A DNA stretch of 64,000 bases from Physcia stellaris (taxonomy: Eukaryota > Ascomycota > Lecanoromycetes > Caliciales > Physciaceae). Both the position numbers and the translations under genes were made by a program. The stretch lies in assembly GCA_018902385.1 (NCBI GenBank), contig JABSSW010000028.1:310001-374000 (forward strand). The letters are read 5' to 3'. This document shows positions 34,670 to 45,520 of this stretch, one piece after another (positions within the stretch are counted from its first letter, which is position 1; each line of letters begins with the position of its first letter). The notes under the pieces are model-generated. The model was not told where the DNA came from. It ran no database searches and worked only from the letters and a program-made list of their open reading frames with translations.

Positions 34670-35847
34670 TTGAACGATTAACGGCTAGAGTAATGAGTCG
34701 AGTGTAAATTCAGAAGCAGAGAAAGCATGAATGGAGTACGGTGTACTCTGATCTGCATCCATTGTCTCTCGATAAGTCAAAAGTCCGGAAACAAAGCTGG
34801 TCTCAAGGAATGTCTTTCTGTGCTTATTTTGCGAGGGTCTGAAAATCCTAGGCGCCTGCTGCTGCGGCGGAAGGACGACTCAGCGGTCGCTGCGGCTTAC
34901 AGTTCCTAATTCGGTGCCATGCCAGCAAATGGCTTGGTTAAGTATTGCGTGTGACAAGAGCGTTTCAGACACAAATTCCCAGGCTTTGTCGAATTATACA
35001 ATAGGGTGATATTAGTTATTCACGATGCGAGATTTGAAACCCATCAATTCACTCGTAACGTTACAGCTTTTCTTCTCGTGATCGTATCTATTATTGACTC
35101 TGGTGAGAGGCACAGATAGATTGTATCTAAACAAATGCAATATACACAATAGAGGAATCAAAGTAGGCATGCCTTGTGGCGTGCCATGTCCTTTCGGCTT
35201 GCGATTTCGCCTAAGATTTATCCAAAAGTGTCCAGATGAAGGCCATCATAGACAGCTGAACTTCTGATAATGCTAAGCTGACAAGCCAGGACTAACATCT
35301 TTTAGATCTTTTTAGGTAGCTGCTCCGTGAAATACTGACAAAGATAGTCTTTAGATGATACCAGGGTACAATGCGAACCAACATCTATCGTGATGTCTCG
35401 TGAGCTGATCCAAACTCAATCATCGAGCAAAGTACTTGTCGAGGCAGGTACTCTGAAAGAATGGCTCAAGATGATGGGTAATGGTAGGGATCACAAGGAT
35501 TACGTGTTATTTGTTCTGACGAAAATGTGAGATGTTGGAAACTTGAAAGGAAATCTACGTCCGAATATCTAATAATATGGGGAGCTGCCCGAATCCGCCA
35601 TTCGTTTCATTGGCTACCATAATCACGTGCATTCATTGAACCTCGGCGATTCGCTTAAAGCGCGATACGAATCTCAGAAGTGAGATCTAGCACTCAAGCA
35701 GAGAGGTGCCAGCCGTATGTCCCAAATGGCTTTGGTCTTTTTCTTTGTCAACACCTTTGTACGAGGCCCTCTTGCCCTTCTACTGGCCGAAGCCTGCCAC
35801 TTTGAAGGAGCCACATCCAGTAACCCCACCGGATGCAGGGGGATTCC
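34670..35847. other. Divergent promoter region between PAP2 gene and FAT1-type gene
   Basis: About 1.2 kb without coding signal except a 56-codon frame at 35717-35887 (ATGTCCCAAATGG...), which overlaps the likely FAT1 start. It may act as an upstream open reading frame. Confidence 0.45.
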
Positions 35848-37857
35848 ATGGCAGGTTGGTTCCGCGGAAAGAGAAATGATTGCATAGATTCATTAAGCTG
35901 ATCATTCACTACAAAGCAATCCCACTAGCCATAGCAGGCTCAGCGGCCTATCTCTACGCAAAGACCAATATTGGCTATGATGTCCGGATAAGTTCGGCTT
36001 TATTTAGAGGTGTAGCGAATGCTACGCTGGCAGAAAAGCGTGACAGGCTCAGTCCATTCTATCTTCTTGAGGAACACGCCAACTCTCGCGCATCTGCTTC
36101 AAGGGCCTTCATAGCTTATGAGGGAAGGGAGTGGACTTACAAGGAGGTCTACGAGGTTGTGCTGCAGTACGGATCATGGCTCAAGTCAAAGTATTGCATT
36201 GCGCCTGGGGAGGTGATTGCTATGGACTTCATGAATTGCCCACAATTCATTTTTCTCTCGATGGCTATATGGAGTCTAGGAGCCCGGCCAGCGTTTATTA
36301 ACTATAATCTCACTGGAGATCCTCTACTGCACTGCATCAAGACTTCGACGAGTCGTATTGTCTTTGTGGATGACGAGATCAGATCCAATTTTGAATCCGA
36401 TGTAGCAGAACGACTCGCGAGCTCGGATTTCTGGGAGGGTAGCGCTTCAGTCGAGGTCGTATTCTTCGATCAGGCTATCCAGCAAGATATTGCGAGCACG
36501 AAAGCCGTCCGGGAATCCGATTCTTCAAGATCCGGAGTTAAATCGCACGAGATGGCTGCTCTCATCTTCACCAGTGGCACAACGGGATTGCCAAAAGCAG
36601 GCATTGTTCCCTGGGGTAAGGGTCATGTAGGCGGAACTTTTTGTTCGCGCTGGCTAGGGATGAAAAAGACTGACAGATACTATACGGTACCTTGGTCCCA
36701 ATGTGGTGTTCACATCTAACGAGTTGCTGATTTCACAACAGTGTATGCCACTATACCACTCATCGGCTATGCTTTTAGGGTTCTTCGTGTGCCTAAAACG
36801 AGGTAGCACCTTGGTGCTTGGCCACAAGTTCAGCACAAAGACGTTCTGGTCTGATGTTCGCTCTCAGAATGCGACTATGATCCAGTACGTTGGAGAGACT
36901 TGCAGATACCTCCTCGCGGCTCCCCCGCAAAAAGACCCTGTGACCGGAGAGAATCTCGACCGAAAGCACAATGTCCGGATAGCTTTCGGCAACGGCATGA
37001 GACCAGATGTATGGAATCGATTCAAGGAACGCTTCGGTATCGAGACAATTGGCGAATTCTATGGAGCGACTGAAGCTCCGGCGGCATGTTGGAACCTGTC
37101 TTCCAACGACTATGCAGCTGGAGCTATAGGCCGTAATGGGACGCTCGCCTCAATATTTCTTAGCTATAAAAATAAAATTGTAAAAGTCGATTGGGCGACT
37201 GAGCAACCTCTTCGCTCCGGTCCCAATAGTTTCTGCACCCAAGTTCCTCCTGGCGAGCCGGGCGAGCTCCTCATGAAGGTAGACGCTGCTGAAATTGAGA
37301 AGCAGTACCAAGGATACTACAACAACAAGACAGCTACCGAAAGCAAACTCATGCGGGATGTGTTGGTAAAAGGTGATGCATACTTTCGGACCGGCGATAT
37401 CTTACGATGGGATCAGGAGGGGAGATGGTGGTTCGTGGATCGTATTGGCGACACATTCAGGTGGAAATCCGAAAACGTCAGTACCGCTGAAGTAAGCGAG
37501 GCTCTCGGTGGGCACCCTGCGGTCAACGAAGCCAATGTCTACGGAGTGGAAATTCCACACCATGACGGTCGAGCTGGCTGTGCGGCAGTGCTTTTTGAGC
37601 AGGATGTTGACCAGAAGCTATTGGATGGCGTGGCAGCCCACGTCAAGACCAGACTACCCAAGTATGCAGTCCCTATCTTTTTAAGAGTGACGAAGCAAAT
37701 GGCGTCAACCGGAAACAACAAACAGCAGAAACATCTCCTTAGGGCGCAGGGAGTGGAGCCAGGAGATGACAAAATGTTCTGGCTCAGAGACGGGACTTAC
37801 CTCGAGATGGGGGATAAGGAAAGGGAGGAATTAAGAGCAGGCAGAGTCAAGCTCTAG
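35848..37857 (+). CDS. Very-long-chain fatty acyl-CoA synthetase / fatty acid transport protein (FAT1 type)
   Basis: Activates long fatty acids with ATP and CoA at peroxisome, ER or lipid-droplet membranes. Two large exons (35935-36686, 36742-37857) are certain; the 55-nt intron joins DRYYT to CMPLYHSSAM. The P-loop-like AMP-binding motif is IFTSGTTGLPKAG. The FATP/VLACS signature covers FYGATEAPA and [33 protein letters not shown]. The C-terminus VKL resembles the IKL-type end of yeast Fat1. The large open frame has no ATG before AMP-domain sequence. A 7-nt first exon (ATGGCAG, 35848-35854) spliced over an 80-nt intron gives MAAGSAAYLYAK, the expected membrane-anchor start, and 624 residues in total. 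That first exon is inference. Confidence 0.88.
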
Positions 37858-38128
37858 CTTCAGCCAACCTCCCATTCGTGTCATTACAGTTGTTATAAAC
37901 GTGCGTGCATACCTTTGGGGCTTGGATATTGTCCTAACACGCACAATTCTATTCACTATAAAGAGAATCAACCTTTTCAAGTCTGCATGACCGCAATGAT
38001 AAGCTTCATGCAGTGTAAGGCACTTGGTTTTTTTTTGAGACTATATACAACGAACCGCTTGATAAAACCCCCTACCATAAGTATGGTCGAGAGTATCAGA
38101 GAGATCTCAGGCGAGACCAATACTGCAT

Positions 38129-39004
38129 CTATATTAAATTTCCTAGTCTATGGCGTCTGCTTTGAGCCCCTCCCTTCCGTAACGCCCTCCAACGCACTCT
38201 AGCCCCCTTCCCCGCCCTCTCGGTCCCTTCGATCCCCTCCGCGAACCCGCTCCCCAGCACCTCCCTCGCCCTTTCCTCGAAAGCCCCAATCATCATCCCC
38301 GCAACCTTGGGCGCCGCCGCCTGGCCCAGTGCCGCATACACCGCGCTCGCAAACCGGACTTCAATCACCAAATCTACCTCTGTCCTTGGCCCGCTCTCTT
38401 CTTGGTGGCCAGCGTCATGTATGCGCTTCCCATCAGTTGGCGGGGACTTGAAGGGAAACTCTCTAAAAGTCCACCGTGTCAGGAGAGAGGAGAAGATCTT
38501 TCTTGTTGCATCTTCTGAGCTGGACTGCGAGTCGGTCTGCTCGGAGCCGCCGTCTTCGTAATAATGTGGTAAGCCGTCTCTCGGGATCGTGCTCACTGCT
38601 TCCCCTGCCACGGCTTCGAGGATTTGGTTTGGTTGGCAGTATACCCGTGATCGGAAAACCTCGTTGAAGGAATCCCAGCCCACACGCAGATCTGCGACTC
38701 GTGGCCATCGCTTTTTGTGGGTGCTATCTGGAGCTGATTGTGAGATTACGGTGCTGGATGTGCAATATGGGACGAAGGAGGAGTATGATGATATGTCGGC
38801 TGTTAGAGCGTAGAGGTCCGAGGCGTGGTATGGGAGGATGCGGGAGGCTGTAAGAGTTTGTAGTGGTGTGAGGGCGTTGTTAAGGAAGGACCGAGAACGA
38901 TTGTTGTAGTATGATAGTGGTATGTCGCGGTGAGACTGCACGAATTGGGGGCGTATAGCGGAAGCTGCACGAAGGGCGAGGAGGCTGGAGGGGGACGACT
39001 TCAT
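38129..39004 (-). CDS. COQ10: COQ10-like coenzyme Q-binding START-domain protein, mitochondrial
   Basis: Intronless, 291 residues. The first 45 residues are basic and Ser-rich, as in a mitochondrial presequence. LPYHASDLYALTADISSYSSFVPYC is the conserved opening of the Coq10/polyketide-cyclase START fold. RVADLRVGWDSFNEVFRSRVYC, WTFREFPF and VDLVIEVRFASAVYAALGQ follow as the beta-sheet and final helix. Coq10 binds ubiquinone and is needed for efficient respiration. An acidic Ser-rich insert of about 40 residues (EDGGSEQTDSQSSSEDATRK) interrupts the sheet. The gene is divergent from the tRNA methyltransferase gene, with 265 bp between starts, so a shared promoter is likely. Confidence 0.88.
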   Translation of the reverse strand: MKSSPSSLLALRAASAIRPQFVQSHRDIPLSYYNNRSRSFLNNALTPLQTLTASRILPYHASDLYALTADISSYSSFVPYCTSSTVISQSAPDSTHKKRWPRVADLRVGWDSFNEVFRSRVYCQPNQILEAVAGEAVSTIPRDGLPHYYEDGGSEQTDSQSSSEDATRKIFSSLLTRWTFREFPFKSPPTDGKRIHDAGHQEESGPRTEVDLVIEVRFASAVYAALGQAAAPKVAGMMIGAFEERAREVLGSGFAEGIEGTERAGKGARVRWRALRKGGAQSRRHRLGNLI

Positions 39005-39269
39005 GCTGCAGATACCCAGATGGTAAAATGAGAGAATAGAAGAAAATAAATGCTCAATTCATGGCAAATCATTAACAAAAGTTGAAACCCAAACGCCAAA
39101 ATCTCCCCTAGAACGCAATTATGACGCTGAGATCACGAAGGAGAATTTGACTCCTGCAGGGGTTCAACTGCCGAGGTTGTTTCGCCGGAAATACTTCCGA
39201 AAGTCCTGGCACATCAATGCTTGGCGGCAATAACTTTCAGTGACTCGAAATCTGCAAGACATATATATC

Positions 39270-40553
39270 ATGGATGATCAGAATGATAAAGAGTCGGGCA
39301 TCTCAGCTGTACAATGTCTCTCACTCAATCCATCCACGCCAGGGCAACCACTCGATAGTACGCTCTGCTCTCCACCATCCGAGCAGCCCTCAACTCCACC
39401 CCACCGCTCTCACGACCCGTCCAATAATCTAAAACGCTCTGACCCCTTCCAATTCGGCTCACGATACCTCCTCCCCACTGACGACGTTTTCGAGTTCAAC
39501 GCGTGGGATCACGTCGAAACAGACGAAACCTACAATCTCCACGCCGAAACCCAATACACGAACCAGCGTCAAAACCCAGTCTCTACCTATGACAAACATC
39601 GTTTCAACGCCGACCCAGAGAAGTGGTGGAATCGATTCTACACCAACAATACTAGTAACTTCTTCAAAGATCGCAAATGGCTGCATCAGGAATTTCCCAT
39701 TCTGAGAGGAGTAACCGCGCAGGATGCCGGTCCCAAGGTGGTCCTGGAGATCGGCGCCGGAGCGGGCAATACGGCGTTTCCGATTATGAAGGCGAACGAG
39801 AATGAGGACTTGTTGCTTCATGCTTGTGACTTCTCAAGGAAGGCCGTAGAGCTGATCCGATCGTCGCCGCTCTATAACGCGCCTTCGAGTAAAGGTCGCA
39901 TAGAAGCCACGGTATGGGATGTCTCTTCAGCAGAGCTTCCTGAAGGCTTGAACGAGAACGGCGTGGATGTGGTGCTTTTGATCTTTATCTTTAGTGCGCT
40001 GAGCCCACAGCAGTGGGAGGCCGCCGTGAGAAACGTGTACCGCTTGTTGAAGCCTGGGGGTGAGGTCTGCTTTCGAGATTACGGACGAGGCGACTTGGCC
40101 CAGGTCCGATTCAAGAAGGGAAGATGGATGGAAGAAAATTTCTATGTCAGAGGAGATGGTACAAGAGTCTATTTCTTCGGACAGGATGAGCTGAGGGATA
40201 TATGGATACAAAAGAAGAGTGCGGGTACGGCTACTACAGATATCGAAATTCAAGAGCCGCACGAAGCGTCGAAACTTGCATCAAACGATTCAACGAATTC
40301 CGATACCATCGGTGAAGATGAAGTTTCAGTCCGAGAAGATGGTGAAGAACATATCCAAGTGCCTGCTTTTGAGATCGTGAGCTTGGGTGTTGACCGCAGG
40401 CTACTTATCAATCGACAGAGGCAGTTGAAAATGTATAGATGCTGGATGCAAGGGCGCTTCCGCAAACCAAGCTTACCACTCTCGAGTCATAGTCCATGGA
40501 GCTGCGATGAGATGCATCCTCTAGCTAAGTCACGGAAGAACGACAGCCCGTAA
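39270..40553 (+). CDS. tRNA (cytosine-32-N3)-methyltransferase, METTL2/TRM140 family
   Basis: Intronless, 427 residues from the ATG at 39270; the open frame reaches 10 codons further to a GTG only. DPFQFGSRYL, VFEFNAWDHV, WWNRFYTNN and FFKDRKWLHQEFP are the family's N-terminal signature. SAM motif I is VVLEIGAGAGNTAFP, and ACDFSRKAVELI follows. RDYGRGDLAQVRFKKG and ENFYVRGDGTRVYFF are diagnostic for the METTL2/6/8 group. These enzymes methylate C32 of tRNA-Thr (and tRNA-Arg in animals). Yeast Trm140 is fused to an actin-binding part; here the N-terminus is a short Ser/Pro-rich stretch. A 55-residue acidic insert lies between the methyltransferase core and the final helix. Confidence 0.92.
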   Translation: MDDQNDKESGISAVQCLSLNPSTPGQPLDSTLCSPPSEQPSTPPHRSHDPSNNLKRSDPFQFGSRYLLPTDDVFEFNAWDHVETDETYNLHAETQYTNQRQNPVSTYDKHRFNADPEKWWNRFYTNNTSNFFKDRKWLHQEFPILRGVTAQDAGPKVVLEIGAGAGNTAFPIMKANENEDLLLHACDFSRKAVELIRSSPLYNAPSSKGRIEATVWDVSSAELPEGLNENGVDVVLLIFIFSALSPQQWEAAVRNVYRLLKPGGEVCFRDYGRGDLAQVRFKKGRWMEENFYVRGDGTRVYFFGQDELRDIWIQKKSAGTATTDIEIQEPHEASKLASNDSTNSDTIGEDEVSVREDGEEHIQVPAFEIVSLGVDRRLLINRQRQLKMYRCWMQGRFRKPSLPLSSHSPWSCDEMHPLAKSRKNDSP

Positions 40554-40722
40554 AAGAATATACAACAGAGGAAACTAGATCAATATAGTAATGGTTCGCA
40601 ATAATCTAGGGAGATCGTCCAAAACGTCTGGATTCAGCCATATCATCGGGACTGTTCCAAAGTCTTCCTGGGTAGAATCGTCGGTTGATACACGAACAAC
40701 GTCCTTCCTCCACAGCTACTGT

Positions 40723-42708
40723 TCAGTAATGTCTTCTTACTCGCTGACTAACAGGAACCGTTACATTGGGAGTCTGCATGCCAACCACATTGACGAGCTC
40801 TGTTGTTGGAACAAGATACGGCTGCACTAGATTCCTGACCATTGTCCTTTGCTCGAAGGCATAAGCATAGCCGATTAGGTCAGCTTCACTCCATGCTCGA
40901 CCAATGAAGCTGAGACCAAATCTAAAAAAAGAGCAGCATCGGTTAGCAAGCCTTGTCAACGTGACCCAAGTCCCTCGGTGTGAATGTACAATGAGTGTAC
41001 TCACGGGACATTCGGTCCAACCTCTACAAGTGTATTCCGTCTATTCCTTTGGACTGTCGTATTAGGTGGATAGAAACCTAGCGGCACGGTTACAACAGGA
41101 GTCCTTCATGGCTGTGAGCTTCGATAATCCGGCAGGAGAGTTAAGCTTTTACTTACCCTACAAGGGCTGGTAAGCCTGGCGAAAAATCTGTAGGTACAAT
41201 CAAAGCGTCGAGAGTGTAATTTGCTAATAGGCCGAGGATGCCTTGAGGCCCTGCAGTCTCTAGATTGATCTGATAGGCGGCCCAGAACCTTGGATCAGTG
41301 TTGCCATATCCCAGTGCTAATGATTCGTCCCAGACCGCAGTGTTACGGTCCGGGTAGTCTTCTGGCGCATATTCGTGTGTAAAGTTACTGAGATCAGCAA
41401 GATCTTGCACATTTTGAGGATTATAAGTCAGTTTGGAGAGGTACTCTCCAGGAAGGTCGCTGACAAAATCAGCATCGAGGACGATTGACGAGGCATTGCC
41501 GTTGAAATATTGATCCAGAGCGTATGCAGTGATATTTGTATTATCGATGATTATGCCTCCTGCACGCTTTATCAACTGAACTGCAGCTTCAAAAGCCGCC
41601 AGAACCGGCTCATCTCCAGGCTCATCGTAGATTATGTTCCTCGGTATCCCAAACCTTTTGCCTCTGAGACTAGAGTAGTTGCAAGCCCCTACATAGTCTG
41701 GCAAAACATCAAATGGTATGGCGGATGTGTAATTATCGTCGGGATCCCTTCCTGCTATAGCTTGAAGTAAGTAGGCAGCATCTCGGACCGTCCTCGCCAT
41801 GGGCCCAACGGTATCCTGCCGCTGGCTTATCGGAATGACAAGCGCCCGCGAGGTCAGTCCCACGGTGGGTTTAATGCCCACCAAATTGCTGACTTCGCTC
41901 GGACTGAGGATACTCCCACTAGTCTCTGTCCCCAGTGAAGCAAGAGCAAGCCCCAAAGCTGACGAGACACCACTGCCACTGGAGCTCCCACTCGGATCCT
42001 GTTGCGGGAAATATACGCCAAGCGTCTGGCCACCGTAGGCACTCCAGCCATTCGTGCTGTTGCTCGACCTAAAGTTTGCCCACTGACTGAGGTTTGCCTT
42101 ACCCAAGATGATCGCCCCAGCAGCTCTCAACTTTGCAGCTACACCTGCATCCTTCGGCACTTTAGCCCCAAGTAACGCGAATGATCCCGCAGTATTGTTC
42201 ATTTTGTCCATGTTTGCTATGTTGTTCTTGATTATAATGGGCATGCCATCTATCGTTCAGCTTAGAGTCAGCTTTAACAATTCTGGAAAACCGTGACGCC
42301 GTGAATATGTCTTCTTTCTTGCACAATTCAATTTGTATTACACGGTGGCAATCGCAATATTCTAGAGGTAGGTAACATGTCTCTCTGATGTTACATACGT
42401 AAAGGACCTCGCGTGGTACCATTAGCTCGCTCTGCGTCAAGCTCCGCAGCGATGCTGAGAGCATCCGGATTCAATTCGGTGACCACGTGGAGCGTGGCAT
42501 TGACCTCTAATATCCTTGCGACGTAGGCATTGACCAGGTCGATGCTAGTAAACAGACCTTTTTCCAACCCAGTTCCTAGGGATTCCGTTGTCGCGTCGAT
42601 CAGGATTGGATACTTGCTTGAGGTGAAGTTACATGTGGACTGCGCGTCGATAGCACCGTGGAAGAGCAAGGAAAGTGAACAGAACACAACGAACTTGAGA
42701 ACGATCAT
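40723..42708 (-). CDS. Secreted amidase-signature hydrolase
   Basis: Four exons (42708-42399, 42249-41157, 41103-41005, 40921-40723) give 566 residues. Signal peptide MIVLKFVVFCSLSLLFHGA. The amidase signature triad is complete: Lys in PIIIKNNI, Ser in DPSGSSSGSG, and Ser in GTETSGSIL. KPTVGLTSR and DTVGPMARTVRDAA are further family blocks. Splicing restores PLHGMPII and GTPVVTVPLGF. Many N-x-S/T sites fit secretion. The substrate cannot be told from the sequence; fungal relatives act on amides, or the family includes glutamyl-tRNA amidotransferase-like folds. The stop lies 169 bp from the convergent tRNA methyltransferase stop. Confidence 0.88.
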
Positions 42709-43687
42709 AACGAAAGATTTGAGTGCGAAACACTTTTAGGACGCAATTTTATAACAGAGGGCGGCAACATTCATACTTATACATACATATCGCTACTACT
42801 AAGGGAAAATCGGTACATCGAGCTTCTTCATAAGGCTAGCGAAACCAATTCTTGAAGCTAGTAATGCGAGCTCTTTGTTAGAACAGATATCATGTCGTCA
42901 AGGTTTCGCCTCAGTATCAGGCATAAGAAGAAAGTAAAACGTCATGAGGATGAGCGGAGCCAGAGAAGGATGAAAGTCCACCAATCGTAAAGCATTGCGG
43001 GCAAGATTAGCATGAAGCGCGATCTTTTGTTCAGATATCAAGGGTGGTAGGGCAATAGTATGTGCTCTGCTTGCACTTGATAAGCAGGCATGTTAACCTC
43101 TTAGCGGTGATATTCCATCCAAGAGAGGAAGGTCGTCGACCAGTCGGCAAATCTTCTACCCTCGGAGCGTAACTTCATGAATACTCCAAACAAATAAGGT
43201 TCTGATGGTATATGGATAAGAAGTATTATCCGTGTCAATGTTCTGATATGCTGTTGACCTTGAGCAGCACTTTTGGCTCACATAGTGTCCTACTGCGGAT
43301 CCGTCCTTGCCTCGCGCGGGAGTTAGAGGATTTGAAAAGCGGCTGAGTTACTGGCGAGTCGAAGCTCTCTGTCTGATCGTTCTCGGTAGCTGACGAATAT
43401 TCTCGAGTCACAGCTCAGTCGAATGTTCGGAGTAGTACTTACGGAGTAGATCGGAACATTTGTCAGTGCACGGACCACACAACGGCCCGCGACAACCGAA
43501 ATACCAAGCCACGTGACGGTACGTTTCGAGCGTCCACGGGTGTACCTTATGAGCTTACCTAGGGTAGCGAGGGTAGGTATTGTATGTACCAAGGGGGCAA
43601 CCTACTAGTGATCGACCGAAAGTTTTCTTGCACCACGAAACCTGGAGTTTGTAATCTCAAGGCGTTGGTCGAGGGAGCAGACTTCGA
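42709..43687. other. Divergent intergenic region between amidase and PIG-S genes
   Basis: About 1 kb of non-coding sequence, presumably both promoters. I see no further gene. Confidence 0.5.
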
Positions 43688-45520
43688 ATGGAGAAGCAAG
43701 ACGATTCAGATGTCGAGAATGAATCCCTTCCGGAGACTAACAACGTCTCAGCACCTTCGCGACTGATTGGAACTTCCACGAGGAAGCAGCCACCTCCAGA
43801 GTCAGCTCAAAGCGTCCGGCTGCGAACCTTCGTTATCTCTTCATTCTGGGTGGTAGTTCTTCTCCTTGGTCTTCCAACATGGTGGTGGACGACCTCGATC
43901 CATCGAGCACGGCTGCCCTTAGAGGAGATGCTGGAATGGGCTGATGGGAAGGTATTTAGTCAGGCCCCTGCAATCGCCGGAATCATTGTTAACCTTTGCT
44001 AGGCTTGCAGACCTTCTTTTCCGCTAAAAATCGTTGTCGAAGCTCCCTTCTTATCCAGCAATGAAGCTCGGCATCTTGTGCGGACCACTCAACATGCCCT
44101 TGATGACTTGAATGAATTCTCTGCTCATCATCTGCGTCTCCAACTAGCCGATATCGACCTTCTGTCGAACGACTCTCGACCAGTTTCTAAGCATAAGAAG
44201 TCGGATACACAACAATCGGAATCCGAGGATGTGGCCTTGTGGGTCAAGCTTCTCCCTCAAGATGCGACTGGCTCCCCAAAAGCTGTCTTGCAGTCTCATT
44301 CAACGACAATGGATATTTCCTATACTCCAAGTCAGGTGCCCTCCACATCGTCGAGCTCGTCCCCTTTAGCCAATTTCATTGCGTCACGGCTACAAGGCCT
44401 ATTTGCAGAAGAGCAAGCGATCATCGCATACATCTTGACGAGCCAGTCGATTGGCCATCAGTCTACAATGGCATCAACGCCTCAGCAGACGTCAGCTACA
44501 CGTGATCATCGGGCCGGTGTGCGGAGAACCGTACACCCCGAGCTTGCAGCGCGGTTAGAGCGCCGGATGACGAGATCTTTGAAATATGCGCCTACATACC
44601 ATATCACAATGTCATTATTTACCCCTTTGGCATCGCCTTCTACCTGGGAGATTGAAGAGGCTTTTCGGGAATACTTTGAGCCTTTGTTATCGTCGATCTC
44701 AAAAATCAGTAATTTTACCGTGGACACCCAGGTTCAATTACACGCTACCTTTTCACATTCTGTGCAGCAGCCGGAGTATGATGAAGACATTCAGAAATGG
44801 ACACTGAGAGAAGAGGATCTGAGCGGCTTCATCAATGCAGCAGAGTGGCCATTAAGCCCAAGCATTGGTGCAGGTCCAACTTTAAATTTTGTAGTCTATG
44901 TTCCAGATCCAGCTAACACCCCGTTGGTAGTCAAAGGCAGCCAAGCTACAAGCTGGCTGATTCCTCAATGGGGTGGAATCTCCATTCTTAACTCCCCAAA
45001 CACTGTTCATGACGATGCCAAACTTTCTTCAAGGCTCTCGAAGACAGCTATCCAGCCGGCCCTGCTCACCTTTTCCCAGCAGTTGTTATCGTTTCTGGGC
45101 GCACCACAATCTCCAGCCTCACTCCCGCTACAGTTGAGAACATTGACGCGGATCCGGGCCGCTTCCTTATTGCTTTCAGCATCTGCAACAATGGGTTCTC
45201 TGGCTCGGTTGACAGTTGCTCTACCGTCTATCGCCATTCCGGAAACTGTTTCAAGTGGCGTGGAAAAGAGTCTTTTACATCTACGAGGGACTTGTGACGC
45301 ACTGAGAGAGGGCAACTTCCGTGAAGCACTGAGCAAAGCTAGGATAGCCGAAGCGGAGGCAGAAAAGGGCTTCTTTGAGAAAAGCATGGTGGGGCAGGTT
45401 TACTTCCCTGACGAGCACAAGGTTGCAGTCTACCTGCCTTTGCTTGGTCCTGTGGGCGTTCCGCTAATCATGAGCGCTCTCAAGGAATTGAAAAGACTTC
45501 GGCCAAAGTTGACAGGTTAA
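43688..45520 (+). CDS. GPI17: GPI transamidase subunit PIG-S / Gpi17
   Basis: Two exons (43688-43951, 44003-45520; 51-nt intron) give 593 residues. An N-terminal cytosolic tail is followed by one membrane helix (FVISSFWVVVLLLGLPTWWW) and the PIG-S hallmark TSIHRARLPLEEMLEW. The lumenal domain has KYAPTYHITMSLFTP, EWPLSPSIGAGPTLNFVVYVP and SWLIPQWGGISILN. A second hydrophobic helix lies near the C-terminus (YLPLLGPVGVPLIMSAL). PIG-S is a structural subunit of the ER complex that attaches GPI anchors. Length and topology are normal for the family. Confidence 0.93.
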
